Assembly (NCBI RefSeq): GCF_000317285.1
Contig: NZ_AJLN01000065.1
Location: 1-54,123, forward strand
Origin: Chlorogloeopsis fritschii PCC 6912
Lineage (GTDB): Bacteria; Cyanobacteriota; Cyanobacteriia; Cyanobacteriales; Nostocaceae
Direction of reading: 5' to 3'
Length of the DNA stretch: 54,123 bases
The translations under genes were made by a program, and so were the position numbers. Shown piece after piece: positions 9,551 through 18,433 of the stretch (within the stretch, counting starts at the first letter, position 1; each line of letters starts with the position of its first letter). The notes below the pieces were generated by a model, which saw only the letters and a program-made list of their open reading frames with translations, was not told the origin of the DNA and searched no databases.

Positions 9551-10093
9551 CTACTTAAAGGCTGTTGAGATTGGTTTGTGTTGTAGATCCCGCTCTGGAT
9601 CGCCCAACTCCCGCAAATTTGCGGCAAACTCTAGCAAAATACCATCAGGATCGAAGAAATAAATAGAGGAAATGAATGTGCTTTCGTCTGGTTCGGGAAC
9701 AAAGCCAGAGGGAACATCGGCATGGTGTAAAACAGGTGTGACTTGCACGCCTTTAGCCACAAGTTTTTCTTGATATTCTTGAAGTTTTTCCGATGGAATA
9801 TTGAATGCTAAATGGTTCATAGAGGCATGGGCTGTAGCTGCATTACCAGTCTGAAAAATATCACGAGCAGGCGATGCAATACCTGGTGCTGCTTCTGGTG
9901 CTTGTGGAAACCAGAAAAAAGCTAAAGCATCACCGTTACCAATATCAAAAAAGAAGTGCTGTCCACCATCTGGTAAGGCGATGGTTTTGATTAAATTCAG
10001 CCCAAGAATGTTGGTGTAAAAGTCTACAGTGCGTGCCATATCTTTACATACCAACGCAATATGGTTTATTCCCCTGATTTGAAAGTCTTTCAT
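9551..10093 (-). CDS. VOC family dioxygenase/glyoxalase-like protein
   Basis: A 180-aa VOC protein. Residues begin GINHIALVCKDMARTVDFYT, followed by GLNLIKTIALPDGGQHFFFD, a central NHLAFNI and the terminal IYFFDPDGILLEFAAN. His in NHIAL, His in NHLAF and Glu in LLEFA are in the positions of VOC metal ligands, so a metal-dependent enzyme is likely. The substrate is unknown. I chose the ATG at 10091-10093; a TTG seven codons upstream (10112-10114) also opens the frame. It is a different VOC type from the one at 9050-9424. Confidence 0.8.
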   Translation of the reverse strand: MKDFQIRGINHIALVCKDMARTVDFYTNILGLNLIKTIALPDGGQHFFFDIGNGDALAFFWFPQAPEAAPGIASPARDIFQTGNAATAHASMNHLAFNIPSEKLQEYQEKLVAKGVQVTPVLHHADVPSGFVPEPDESTFISSIYFFDPDGILLEFAANLRELGDPERDLQHKPISTAFK

Positions 10094-10183
10094 ATCAAAA
10101 ACTTGTTTACTCAATACAAGGCAGATGGCAGATGGCAGAAGGGAAAATGCTTATTTCATATTTTGTACCAGCTTTTCATCCCG

Positions 10184-10212
10184 CCAAGAAATAAATTTCT
10201 TGGCTAATAGCT
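10184..10212. repeat. Dispersed palindromic repeat, copy 1
   Basis: CCAAGAAATAAATTTCTTGG (9-bp arms) followed by CTAATAGCT. The exact reverse complement of all 29 bases occurs at 26214-26242. This identity at 16 kb distance shows a mobile or frequently copied short repeat. Confidence 0.7.
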
Positions 10213-10220
10213 AAATTAAC

Positions 10221-10273
10221 GCCCTCAGGCTAGAAGCCTGGGGCTAAACAAACAAAGCCTGCCTCCGCAGGCT
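10221..10273. repeat. Double-hairpin repeat, related to the one inside the outer-membrane gene
   Basis: Two adjacent stem-loops, CAGGCTAGAAGCCTG and AGCCTGCCTCCGCAGGCT, are joined by GGGGCTAAACAAACAA. The same pair of hairpins, with compensating base changes, occurs in reverse orientation at about 39075-39130 within a coding region. It lies just downstream of fdhD. Confidence 0.65.
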
Positions 10274-10287
10274 AATAATATGCATCT

Positions 10288-11136
10288 TCATATTGAAATG
10301 GTATTAGTGATTCTCTCTAATCCAGAGTACACGTTAAATCTTTCTCCCCGCAAAAATCCTATTAAGGTAATTCCGAATTCTTCAGCTACAGACACCGCTA
10401 AACTACTGGGAGCAGAAACAGCGCACACAATTGGCACTCCAGCAACGGCACACTTTTGGACAATTTCAAAACTAGAGCGTCCGCTAACCATGACAATGCG
10501 ATCGCCTAACGGCAATTCCTCGGACAATAGAGCCGTACCTATTAGTTTATCAAGGGCGTTGTGACGTCCGACATCCTCCCGCAGCATCAACAATTCTCCT
10601 TGGGAGTCAAACAGAGCCGCAGCGTGCAAACCTCCTGTAGCATTAAATACACCTTGAGCCGCCCGCAGCTTATCGGGTAGGCTGTAGATAATTTCTGGCG
10701 TCACCTTTGGTTCTGGGGGAATGAGCGCACAACCCCGCATACGTAATGCCTCTAAGCTTGCCTTACCACAAATCCCACAGGCACTAGTAGTGTAAAAATG
10801 ACGTTCTAAAGGCTGTAAGTCTAGTTCTAAATCTGCTTGGAGTTCTACATTGACAATGTTATATAGTTGCTCACCATCTATTTCCGGATCTACGCAGTAG
10901 CTTAAGCGTTGAATATCTTGCCGAGAGCTAATTACACCTTCTGTATAAAGGAAACCAGCAGCAAGTTCAAAATCTGCTCCTGGAGTTCGCATCGTCACAG
11001 CTAAGGTACGACGTGGAGATACAAGGCGAATTTCTAGGGGTTCCTCTGTAGTGAGATAGTCTCGGCGCGATCGCATTTTGCCATTTTCAAATATCCAAGC
11101 TCTAGTTTGAGTTTTACTGCCTACAGGTTTGTTCAT
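10288..11136 (-). CDS. fdhD: FdhD, formate dehydrogenase accessory sulfurtransferase
   Basis: A 282-aa FdhD. It shows the reactive Cys loop TSACGICGKASLEAL, plus MRTPGADFELAAGFLYTEGV, EDVGRHNALDKLIG and VSGRSSFEIVQKCAVAGVPI. FdhD moves sulfur from IscS to the molybdenum cofactor of FdhF-type enzymes. A matching FdhF/YdeP oxidoreductase lies upstream on the same strand (13323-15560). I chose the ATG at 11134-11136, which lies two bases after the restored stop of the upstream DUF262 gene (11139-11141). A longer frame to 11220 overlaps the relic tail of that gene and adds no domain. Confidence 0.92.
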   Translation of the reverse strand: MNKPVGSKTQTRAWIFENGKMRSRRDYLTTEEPLEIRLVSPRRTLAVTMRTPGADFELAAGFLYTEGVISSRQDIQRLSYCVDPEIDGEQLYNIVNVELQADLELDLQPLERHFYTTSACGICGKASLEALRMRGCALIPPEPKVTPEIIYSLPDKLRAAQGVFNATGGLHAAALFDSQGELLMLREDVGRHNALDKLIGTALLSEELPLGDRIVMVSGRSSFEIVQKCAVAGVPIVCAVSAPSSLAVSVAEEFGITLIGFLRGERFNVYSGLERITNTISI

Positions 11137-11138
11137 GG

Positions 11139-12842
11139 TTAAAGGAAATCTGATTTCCAAATGTGAACTGCACGTTGTGCCAGATATCTCTGACGTGTGG
11201 CGATCGCATCGGGCGTCCACTCTTCAGCTGTAATTCTTCTTGTTAGAGCATAAAAACTCTGCTGATATATTTCTTTTTTAGTCTGATAGTTCTTTTACCC
11301 AATGTCGCGATTGAAAGAGGGTTCTAAAAGTGTTAAATTGCCGAGGCGATAAACCATTTCCTCTATTTGAGCATCAGTAAAGATTTGCCGCCAGTCATTT
11401 GTTGGTGCTTCAGGCAAGATATGCTCTATTGAAAAACTATCTTCATCAATTTGTATGCCACCAGATGCATCTGCTTCTAATTTACAAAGGATGTACCTAA
11501 CCAGTTTACGCTTTTGACCTTTTGTAGCGATTGAGAATAGTGAAAAGTCCTGTTGAAATTTGTCGTCTTTGACATAGACTGGTCTAAGCTTATTAAAAAC
11601 CTGTCTTGGATTAGTTATGTTTCTATTTACAATCTCGGTTGCAACTTCATTATAAAATGATTCTAGTTCATTAGGATTTAAGCTGCTAACAATAATATAG
11701 CGGAAAGAAATCGTGATTAAAAGTTTGAGCAAGCGAGTAAAATCTTCAGTAGAAAACTTTTGATAAGCAGCAAATAGAGTTGGATAAACCTGCTTGACTC
11801 TAAATAGATTCAACTCTCTAATGTATGGTTGATTCTGTGGGGTATCACGCCAGAATTCATCATTTGGATTACCAAGCGCCACAAATAGGCCACTAAAATT
11901 TTCAAGTTGGTTAAGTAAGTCAAAAGCTTGTATAGTATCTTTAACATATTCTCGAACTATTTTAAATAAGCGCTCTCGTCGTACTCTTGGATGGTTGAGA
12001 TTAAGATAATAGCGAAGAAATTCCGGGAACTTCTCCATTTGAACTGTATTTATGATGCGTCTCCATTGACGTTGTGCTTCCTGTAAATCGTCTGGCCCTT
12101 GAAAAAGCGAAAATAGATAATTCTTCAATAGATCGGTGGAAGTTAGCTCTAATCCTCTGGCATTTAATGTCTCGAAGACAGTATAAGCATTGAGTTCGTC
12201 TTCAACAGTAATTTGGATGAAAAGTAACCTTTGAGCAACAGTATCTGTAAGGAATGTAGCAAGCTTTTCGCCATCTTGAATAACTTCAGGTAATTCTTCT
12301 AATTGTCTGGAGAAGTATTCAAAAGCTTGCCAAAGTAGTTGATTGGATTTCGATAGAGAACGAATATTTAATGGTTTTCTAAGATTGACTAAATTACTTT
12401 GATAAAAATCATTGTTATTTTCATTCAGAATAAGTTTACTAGAATAACGAAGAGAACGTGGATCTCTATCCCCTAAATAAGTACGCTTTAGTATTTCTTG
12501 TCGCTCTTTGTTTGCTTCGGGTTCAACATTCTGCTCTACAAGTTGGTGGATTTTTTCAATCACAGCAACAGCAATAATACTGAGAGTAGCCAATCGCTGC
12601 TGACCGTCAATGATTGTAAACTCTTTATCAGTAGTACTAAAGCTTTGCAGAACAATTGCTCCCATATAGTGGCTAACACTAATGTGATTATGCAACATTA
12701 AAATATCTTGCCAGAGATCCTCCCAATTCTCCTCCGTCCAGGAATAATCGCGTTGGAAAGGTGGTACCCTATAGATTTTTCCATTACCGATCAAGTCACC
12801 GAAGCTAGTTGTACGAGTGTCCAGTAGGTTAATGCGAGCCAT
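11139..12842 (-). pseudogene. DUF262-DUF1524 (GmrSD-like) protein split by one TAA codon
   Basis: The N-terminal DUF262 domain has the ParB-like motif DGQQRLATLS and PPFQRDYSWTEENWEDLWQD. The C-terminal DUF1524 HNH part has SIEHILPEAP and YRLGNLTLLEPSFN. Translation stops at TAA 11295-11297 after 515 residues, in the middle of DUF1524. The same frame continues for 51 codons with the expected family tail (KNYQTKKEIYQQSFY, EEWTPDAIATRQRYL, AVHIWKSDFL) to TAA 11139-11141. This is a single nonsense change in an otherwise intact gene. GmrSD-type proteins cut modified phage DNA. The truncated product keeps the HNH His but loses the C-terminal helices, so function is doubtful. A sequencing error is the alternative. 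Confidence 0.82.
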
Positions 12843-12890
12843 AGAAGATTAAGCTATTATTTCTTCGATTTTCAGGACAAGTCTATTTCC

Positions 12891-12987
12891 TCTGAAACTT
12901 TTTCTAACCGCACCACAGCATTGTAATCTGGCACGCCTTCGATCGCTTGCTTTTATCTAGCAGTAAATTCCCTCTAAGCCAGTGAAT
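12891..12987 (-). pseudogene. Decayed duplicate of the FdhF/YdeP gene 3' end
   Basis: This stretch matches the 3' end of the oxidoreductase gene (13333-13433) at roughly 85% over about 100 bases, for example the shared run CCGCACCACAGCATTGTAAT. A 4-base deletion at the HIP1 site breaks the frame. It lies on the far side of the small antidote gene, so the antidote is bracketed by two copies of the same gene end. It cannot encode anything useful. The remainder of 12843-13030 shows no gene. Confidence 0.75.
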
Positions 12988-13030
12988 ATGCCCTATTTAC
13001 CAGCAACGTCGAACATTATTGCTGCTGAGA

Positions 13031-13330
13031 TTACTTTGTTGACTTAACTGTTACTGCTAACTGTAACCCCAATGCATCCAGCAAGGCACTCAGACAATAA
13101 AATTCTATTTCTTCTTTCTCTAATAACATCTGTTCAAGTTTGTCATGAAATTGTTTGACTGATGCAGAAAGTTTATCAACTCCACCCTGTGCCTCAATCA
13201 CATTTTTCAGCGCCTTACCTAGCATTTTCGGATCACCTTCTTCTAAGACAATTTCAATGTAAGCTGCTGCTTCCAATGGATCTTTAAGGTCTTCAATCAG
13301 TTTTGTGTGATAGCTTGTACTTCTAGGCAT
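13031..13330 (-). CDS. Orphan addiction-module antidote protein (HI1420/TIGR02684-like)
   Basis: A 99-aa protein starting MPRSTSYHTKLIEDLKDP, with EAAAYIEIVLEEGDPKMLG and the C-terminal LSALLDALGLQLAVTVK. This is the pattern of the chromosomal antidote family whose partner is normally a RelE-like killer encoded immediately upstream. No killer gene is present: the upstream gene is the molybdenum oxidoreductase, whose last codons overlap the antidote start by 8 bases. The HTH recognition region reads VKQFHDKLEQMLLEKEE and diverges from the usual GLNREHLYRML-type helix, so DNA binding may be altered. The start at 13328-13330 is set by the family N-terminus. Confidence 0.75.
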   Translation of the reverse strand: MPRSTSYHTKLIEDLKDPLEAAAYIEIVLEEGDPKMLGKALKNVIEAQGGVDKLSASVKQFHDKLEQMLLEKEEIEFYCLSALLDALGLQLAVTVKSTK

Positions 13331-15560
13331 CGTCTGAAACTTTTTCCAACCGCACCACAGCATTGTAATCTGGCACACCTTCACGCGATCGCTTGCTTTT
13401 ATCTAGCAACACATTACCTTCAGGCCAGTGAATCTGCAAGTTACCAGGCTGGATCGGTGCAATATAAACTTGTCCGCGATACTCTCCCAACTCATTTTTG
13501 AGAATGACTGCATCGCCATTTTTTAATCCCAGCTTGGCGGCATCAGAAGCATTCATTAAAACTGCTTCACGCATTGCTCCGGTAATAGCATCCTTGCGTT
13601 CTTGCACCATGCTGTTAAACTGCTTACCCCGGCGTGTTGCCACTAAAAAACAGCTTGCTGGTAGTTCAATTTGCGGTGGAGACAATACGGCAAAGTGGGC
13701 TTTTGCATCCGGTGTGGGGAATTTCCAACCAAAGCAGAGATGGGAACCCCCATACTGAAATTGATCGCCTGCTGACTGCAAGTGTTGAATGCCTGCGTAT
13801 TGAGGAACTATTTGGGCAATTTCTTGACGGATAGCTGCTGTATTCTCAAAATATAGAGACGCGGCATACCGTGTCTCTACAACGCGCCTTGCTATTTCCA
13901 TAAACACTTGCCATTCCGGGCGTGCTTCCCCGATTCTGGCACCGGGAATTTCTGGGCTATAAATTACTCGGCGTTCGGTACTCGTCTCTGTAACTCCGCC
14001 GGGAATTTCGTAGCGAGTTGTGGCGGGTAACAGCACGACTGTATCACTTGGCTCTACTAACATTTGGCTGGAAAGGACAATATCTATATGTACTCGCAAA
14101 GGTACGCGCTCAAGGGCTGTTTCCACGTAGTCTGGTTCTGGCAGTACTTCCAAGAAATTGCCCCCGACTGAAAACAATACATCTAACTGCCTGTTGTACG
14201 CAGCATCAATCATTTCTGGAGCAATTAAACCTTTACTTGCAGGCACCTCAAATCCCCACTGTTGGCTCAACTCGGCAGCATTTTCCGGGGTGATGGGCTT
14301 GCCACCAGGAAACACTGTTGCGTAACATCCCATCTCCGCGCCACCCTGTACCCCAGAATGTCCGCGAATTGGCATTAAACCGCACCCTTCTCGCCCGACA
14401 AAACCTTTGGTGAGAGCTAAGTTGATAATGGCGCGAACATTATCTTCGCCGCATTCGTGTTGAGTAATGCCCATACTCCAGACAAACACGGCTTTTTGAG
14501 CTTGTCCAACTATTTTGGCAAAGGCGTACATTTCCTCGCGCTTACTTCCCGAAAGCTGCTCTAACTCTTCCCATGATTGAGTTTCTAGTCTGGCTTTTAG
14601 TTCTGCAAAACCAGTGGTGTGGCGATGAATAAATGACTCGTCTATCCAGCCGTTAGCAATCATGTGCTTGATTGTGCCATTTAAAAAGGCAATATCACCG
14701 CTCATACTGACAAGGAAAAAGTCTTCGGCAAACTTGGTGCCAAATAAAGCACTTTCAGGAATTGAAGGCACCCAATAGCGCTCCATCCCTGGCTCGCGGT
14801 AAGTGTTAATAACTACAATCTTTGTACCTGCTTTTTTGGCGTAGTGGAGATATTTGACAGTGACGGGTTGATTGTTGGCGACATTTGAGCCAATGAAGAC
14901 TAATAAATCAGTACCAATCCAGTCTTGATAAGAACAGGTTGTAGCGCCAACACCAAGAGCTGCTTTGAGTCCAGCGGTACTGGGAGAATGGCAAATACGG
15001 GCGGCATTATCAATATTGTTAGTACCCATCGCCCGCACAGCTTTTTGGGTAGCGTAGTAAGTTTCGTTGACAGTGCCGCGACTGGTAATGTAAAAACTAA
15101 GACGTTCTGGTGTAGTAGCACGGATGCGAGAGGCTATGATATTTAAAGCTTCATCCCAACTTACTTGCCGAAAACCTTTTTCTCCACGGCGGCGGATCAT
15201 CGGGTAAGGAAGACGTCCTAAATCTCGTAACTGAGAGCTTTTTTGCTTGTGCAGGTGCTCAACATCTTCTAGCAGTTGGGGATTAAAAGCTGGCATCGTA
15301 TTCATCCGCAACAGTCGCAATCGCACATTGCACAAATGAATTCCATCTAAAGTCCAATCTTGCATCCCGGTTGTACCTAAAGCGCAACCGTCGCACACTC
15401 CTTGATTGAGGATATTCCAGGCATAGGGTAGGCGATCGCGTGAAAGCCAAATAGCGCGAAATACTTCCCAGTAGTTATTGGGATACTGTTCCCCAATCCC
15501 AAAAGGCTTCCAGCTTGCCCAGTTTGACGGTGTCCAACGCTTTTTCGGTTTCCGCAACAT
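13323..15560 (-). CDS. FdhF/YdeP-type molybdopterin oxidoreductase
   Basis: A 745-aa molybdoenzyme alpha subunit. It begins MLRKPKKRWTPSNWASWKPF and carries QGVCDGCALGTTG with a further Cys in IHLCNVRL, a reduced iron-sulfur motif as in the YdeP subgroup. Mo-bis-MGD domain features include CHSPSTAGLKAALGVGA, IGSNVANNQPV, GMGITQHECGEDNVRA-like segments (MGITQHECGEDN) and the C-terminal GDAVILKNELGEYRGQVYI. The physiological substrate of this branch is not established; formate is one possibility, and fdhD nearby supports sulfuration of its cofactor. I chose the ATG at 15558-15560. The gene contains a palindromic repeat at 13854-13879. The TAG stop overlaps the downstream antidote start. Confidence 0.85.
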   Translation of the reverse strand: MLRKPKKRWTPSNWASWKPFGIGEQYPNNYWEVFRAIWLSRDRLPYAWNILNQGVCDGCALGTTGMQDWTLDGIHLCNVRLRLLRMNTMPAFNPQLLEDVEHLHKQKSSQLRDLGRLPYPMIRRRGEKGFRQVSWDEALNIIASRIRATTPERLSFYITSRGTVNETYYATQKAVRAMGTNNIDNAARICHSPSTAGLKAALGVGATTCSYQDWIGTDLLVFIGSNVANNQPVTVKYLHYAKKAGTKIVVINTYREPGMERYWVPSIPESALFGTKFAEDFFLVSMSGDIAFLNGTIKHMIANGWIDESFIHRHTTGFAELKARLETQSWEELEQLSGSKREEMYAFAKIVGQAQKAVFVWSMGITQHECGEDNVRAIINLALTKGFVGREGCGLMPIRGHSGVQGGAEMGCYATVFPGGKPITPENAAELSQQWGFEVPASKGLIAPEMIDAAYNRQLDVLFSVGGNFLEVLPEPDYVETALERVPLRVHIDIVLSSQMLVEPSDTVVLLPATTRYEIPGGVTETSTERRVIYSPEIPGARIGEARPEWQVFMEIARRVVETRYAASLYFENTAAIRQEIAQIVPQYAGIQHLQSAGDQFQYGGSHLCFGWKFPTPDAKAHFAVLSPPQIELPASCFLVATRRGKQFNSMVQERKDAITGAMREAVLMNASDAAKLGLKNGDAVILKNELGEYRGQVYIAPIQPGNLQIHWPEGNVLLDKSKRSREGVPDYNAVVRLEKVSDDA
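13854..13879. repeat. TAGAGAC...GTCTCTA hairpin inside the FdhF/YdeP gene
   Basis: TAGAGACGCGG and CCGTGTCTCTA form an imperfect stem around CATA. Related hairpins occur between genes at 21650-21675 and 40941-40971. Here the repeat is translated in frame as part of VVETRYAASLYF, within the C-terminal third of the enzyme. This is the signature of a short palindromic repeat tolerated inside a protein. Confidence 0.6.
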
Positions 15561-15644
15561 AACCCTGGATGCAGTGCTAAGTGAATATATATTTAATCTG
15601 CCACAAGAAGATAGAAAGCAGGGCATTGCGGTGAGGCAGAAGGA

Positions 15645-16616
15645 CTAAATATTTAATTTTTGAACCTCAGTAGCACGAATTTTAGTAATACTTTGAAGTA
15701 AATATTCAGAAATACTAGGGGTAAGTATTGTTTTGAATAACAATTTAATAATTAGCTTTAGAGTTTCTATTTGGAGTAGAATTTTAGGAGCTAGCTGAAT
15801 TGCTTGACACAATTTTTGTCTAGCTTTTTGGACTCCTTCTTTTCCTGAAATTCTTGTTAAGCAAAGCTTGCTTGAGTAACGATAAACATAAGCAAAGCTT
15901 GCTTGCTTAAGTACTTGTAATTCTTTTGGAGCTATCTGGAAAGCTCGTTCCAACACTTTGAATTGACAATCTTCCATAAATTCAATTTGAGATGACATTG
16001 AACTAGAAGATTGACGATAAAAAACTTGTGGTTTGGGAACTACAACAAATGACCACTGTGCGGCTAAACGCAGCCAATAATCCCAATCTGCTGCTCCTGA
16101 TACTGAAGGCTCAAACTCTCCTACAGACTCTATTGCTTGCCTACGAATCAGAGGATTTGAACCGCTAGCGATAAAATTCCATGTTAGTAAATTAGCAAAA
16201 ACATTTCCTTGAAACAAGATAGGCTGGCCTGTATTGCAATACTCATTTTTCTCATCCATGAAATAACTCCAGCTATAAGCAACTCCTGCTTCTGGATGTT
16301 TCTGCAAAGCTTCTAACTGAAGTTCTAGCTTATCAGTTGTCCATAAATCATCGGCATCAAGAAAGGTAATAAAATCACCTTTTGCATGATAGATGCCACG
16401 GTTTCGGGCGACTGATAAACCTCCATTTTTATAGGAAAATACTTTGAGGCGGCTGTCTTTGATCTCATTTAGTAGCTTCAGGGTTCTATCTCTTGAACCA
16501 TCATTGATAACAATTAACTCAAAATCAGAAAAAGTTTGTTTCTGAACAGAGGCGATTGTATCAAGGATTGTGCTCTCGGCGTTATAAGCAGGAATAATTA
16601 CAGATATGGTTGGCAT
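15645..16616 (-). CDS. Family 2 glycosyltransferase
   Basis: A 323-aa GT-A fold transferase. It shows ISVIIPAYNAESTILDTIAS, VINDGSRDRTL, ARNRGIYHAKGDFITFLDAD with the DxD-type LDADDLW, and later SGAADWDYWLRLA. It is cytoplasmic or peripheral, with no clear membrane segment, and typical of exopolysaccharide or lipopolysaccharide assembly. Donor and acceptor cannot be read from sequence. The ATG at 16614-16616 is preferred (MPTISVIIPAYN); another in-frame ATG lies four codons upstream. Confidence 0.85.
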   Translation of the reverse strand: MPTISVIIPAYNAESTILDTIASVQKQTFSDFELIVINDGSRDRTLKLLNEIKDSRLKVFSYKNGGLSVARNRGIYHAKGDFITFLDADDLWTTDKLELQLEALQKHPEAGVAYSWSYFMDEKNEYCNTGQPILFQGNVFANLLTWNFIASGSNPLIRRQAIESVGEFEPSVSGAADWDYWLRLAAQWSFVVVPKPQVFYRQSSSSMSSQIEFMEDCQFKVLERAFQIAPKELQVLKQASFAYVYRYSSKLCLTRISGKEGVQKARQKLCQAIQLAPKILLQIETLKLIIKLLFKTILTPSISEYLLQSITKIRATEVQKLNI

Positions 16617-16628
16617 ATATTTACACAA

Positions 16629-17001
16629 GTTTCAAGAGAGGGTTGGAAGAGTTAGCTATAGATAGGAATAACAGATGGGTACAAATTTGGCCACCATAAA
16701 TAAGTAGAATTAGTCTGGAATAATTTAACACAGCGAGCAGTTATACAATCATCTGCCTGATGGAATAAGTAATATATGACAAATTAGCTAATGAATGGTT
16801 TCATATTGTGCTTTTTAAGATGAATAGCATTAGAAGCTCCGCAGAGCGCATCCTACACCCCGCAGAGCTTTTCTTGCCTGTGCTAACAGTTCTGTGGGCG
16901 TAATAAGGGCGAACACGCACAAGTTCGCCGTAGGATTGGTACATCAATCACGCCGTACAGGGGTATAAAGCTTTTCAAGCTCAGGATTAATTGGGATTTT
17001 C
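16629..17001. other. Intergenic region without a recognised gene
   Basis: No complete frame is supported. The sequence around 16834-16880 has repeated CCGCAGAGC units and GC-rich islands (16890-16960) unlike the AT-rich flanks, suggesting remains of a dispersed repeat. On the minus strand, protein-like patches such as IPINPELEKLYTPVRRD and ELLAQARKALRGVG appear but are broken by stops. Confidence 0.35.
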
Positions 17002-17964
17002 TCAAAATGCTGATTGTCCCGATTTAGTTACAATATCCCAATTGACTTTTAGATAGCTCCAACAGACATAGACAAAATGCTCTCTTAACTGTTGATGGGC
17101 TTTTGGCAGTGCGTGGAAAGGAATTGATGGGTATAAATGGTGTTCTGCATGAAATGGCATATTCCACATTAAAAATCGTACAGGCCAAAGTGTGAGTGTG
17201 GTACGCGTATTTGTAAGTAGATTAGCGTCAAGAGTGCAACCTGTATGTTCAGCCAGCAGAATAAATCGGAGAATTGGTTGTCCTACAACCAGTGGTAGCA
17301 GCCAATAGAGCAAAAACCAAGGTTGATTAACTGTAATTGAAATAGCGATCGCTGCTGCATAAACGGCTAATTGCCAGCGAGTCGAGTGAATAACTTCTTT
17401 TTGTGCTTTGTCTGGTATAAACGGACAATCGTTGAGTTGTCCTAGTGCAGCGCGAAAATGCCCGCGTATCTTTCCCAGCCACCAAGGTAAACCGCTAATT
17501 ATTAATAAGTATTTACCCAGGTTGCTCGGCTTCATATCGGTTAGTTCCGGATCTTTGTCAGGAACACGGGTGTAAAGGTGGTGCCACTTGTGGTAATGAC
17601 GGTAAAAGGTGCTGTTATAAAACGAGAGAACACCTGCACACCAAGCAACAGCATCATTCAAATGATTGTTAGCAAAAGGAGTTCTGTGAACACCTTCGTG
17701 CATAGGTGCAAACATAGAAGCCAAACTAAAACCGTAGACTATCAGTGCTGGTATTGCTAACGCCCAGTTGCCAAAGTTAGTCGCCCACAGGTAACCACTA
17801 CATCCCGCGATCGCTAAATGCCCAGCCAGATGAACTAGCCCTTTACTGTTAGAGCGATCGCTTAAAATATTTAATTCTTTTGCACTCAGAATCTGACGGC
17901 CATTGTGCTGCTTATTAGCTTTGTTCTCTAATAATTCAGGTTGAGGAATTCCATCATTAAACAT
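17002..17964 (-). CDS. Membrane fatty acid desaturase family protein
   Basis: A 320-aa integral membrane di-iron protein. Three His boxes are visible: MHEGVH (H89, H93), HYHKWHH (residues 123-129) and HAEHH near the C-terminus, plus AEHTG before the last box. Hydrophobic pairs flank the boxes (residues 43-85, 205-240). This is the standard acyl-lipid desaturase/hydroxylase layout. Whether the substrate is a fatty acyl lipid or a carotenoid-type molecule cannot be told here. The upstream gap contains no partner. Confidence 0.82.
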   Translation of the reverse strand: MFNDGIPQPELLENKANKQHNGRQILSAKELNILSDRSNSKGLVHLAGHLAIAGCSGYLWATNFGNWALAIPALIVYGFSLASMFAPMHEGVHRTPFANNHLNDAVAWCAGVLSFYNSTFYRHYHKWHHLYTRVPDKDPELTDMKPSNLGKYLLIISGLPWWLGKIRGHFRAALGQLNDCPFIPDKAQKEVIHSTRWQLAVYAAAIAISITVNQPWFLLYWLLPLVVGQPILRFILLAEHTGCTLDANLLTNTRTTLTLWPVRFLMWNMPFHAEHHLYPSIPFHALPKAHQQLREHFVYVCWSYLKVNWDIVTKSGQSAF

Positions 17965-18433
17965 ATATTAAACTCCACATCATTAATATAGATGGGTGTA
18001 ATTAAATGTAAAATCCAACAAATTTTTTCAGATCGACTTGAACTTAATCTCTGATTGCGAGTACCTGTACAACCAGTCTTTTTAAAAGGTGAAATGACAA
18101 CAACGGGAAGAGTGTTAGGATAAGTAGCCTGTACTTCCAAGTATTGTCTTTCAGATACTCCGTAGAATTTAAAACATCATTAAATTAACTGGATAGGTAT
18201 AAAAATTATAGAGGGATGTTGTTGAAGATTTAGTTATTAATAACACAAATAGCTTAATTAAATATGCTGAAGTAATGACAACGCGATCGCTCTACTGATA
18301 TCTTGCACCTTTCTCAATAACCGTAGGGTGGGCATTGCCCATAACGTCAAAATAAGGTTTTGAGCCAAATCTAAGCAATGCCCACCTTACAAAAATCGCA
18401 ATTAAAAAACTGGTGCAAGATGTGAATCTAGTA
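17965..18433. other. Intergenic region, upstream of the desaturase
   Basis: No gene is supported. The left part is the presumed promoter region of the leftward desaturase gene. The right part (18300-18421) is a small inverted-repeat element described separately. A HIP1 site lies at about 18280. Confidence 0.4.
18300..18421. mobile_element. MITE-like element with ATCTTGCACC termini
   Basis: ATCTTGCACC (18300-18309) and its reverse complement GGTGCAAGAT (18412-18421) bound a 122-bp segment. Inside, GGGTGGGCATTGCCC and CAATGCCCACC form a second nested inverted repeat. A diverged relative lies at 26079-26177 (shared TTCTCAA-AACCGTA-GGTGGGCA and TGCCCACC-TACAAAAAT). It has no coding capacity and is presumably moved by a transposase elsewhere. 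Confidence 0.65.

Noticed and set aside
10288-11220. Longer FdhD start at 11220
   Set aside because: The extra 28 residues overlap the relic tail of the upstream gene in another frame and do not resemble FdhD.
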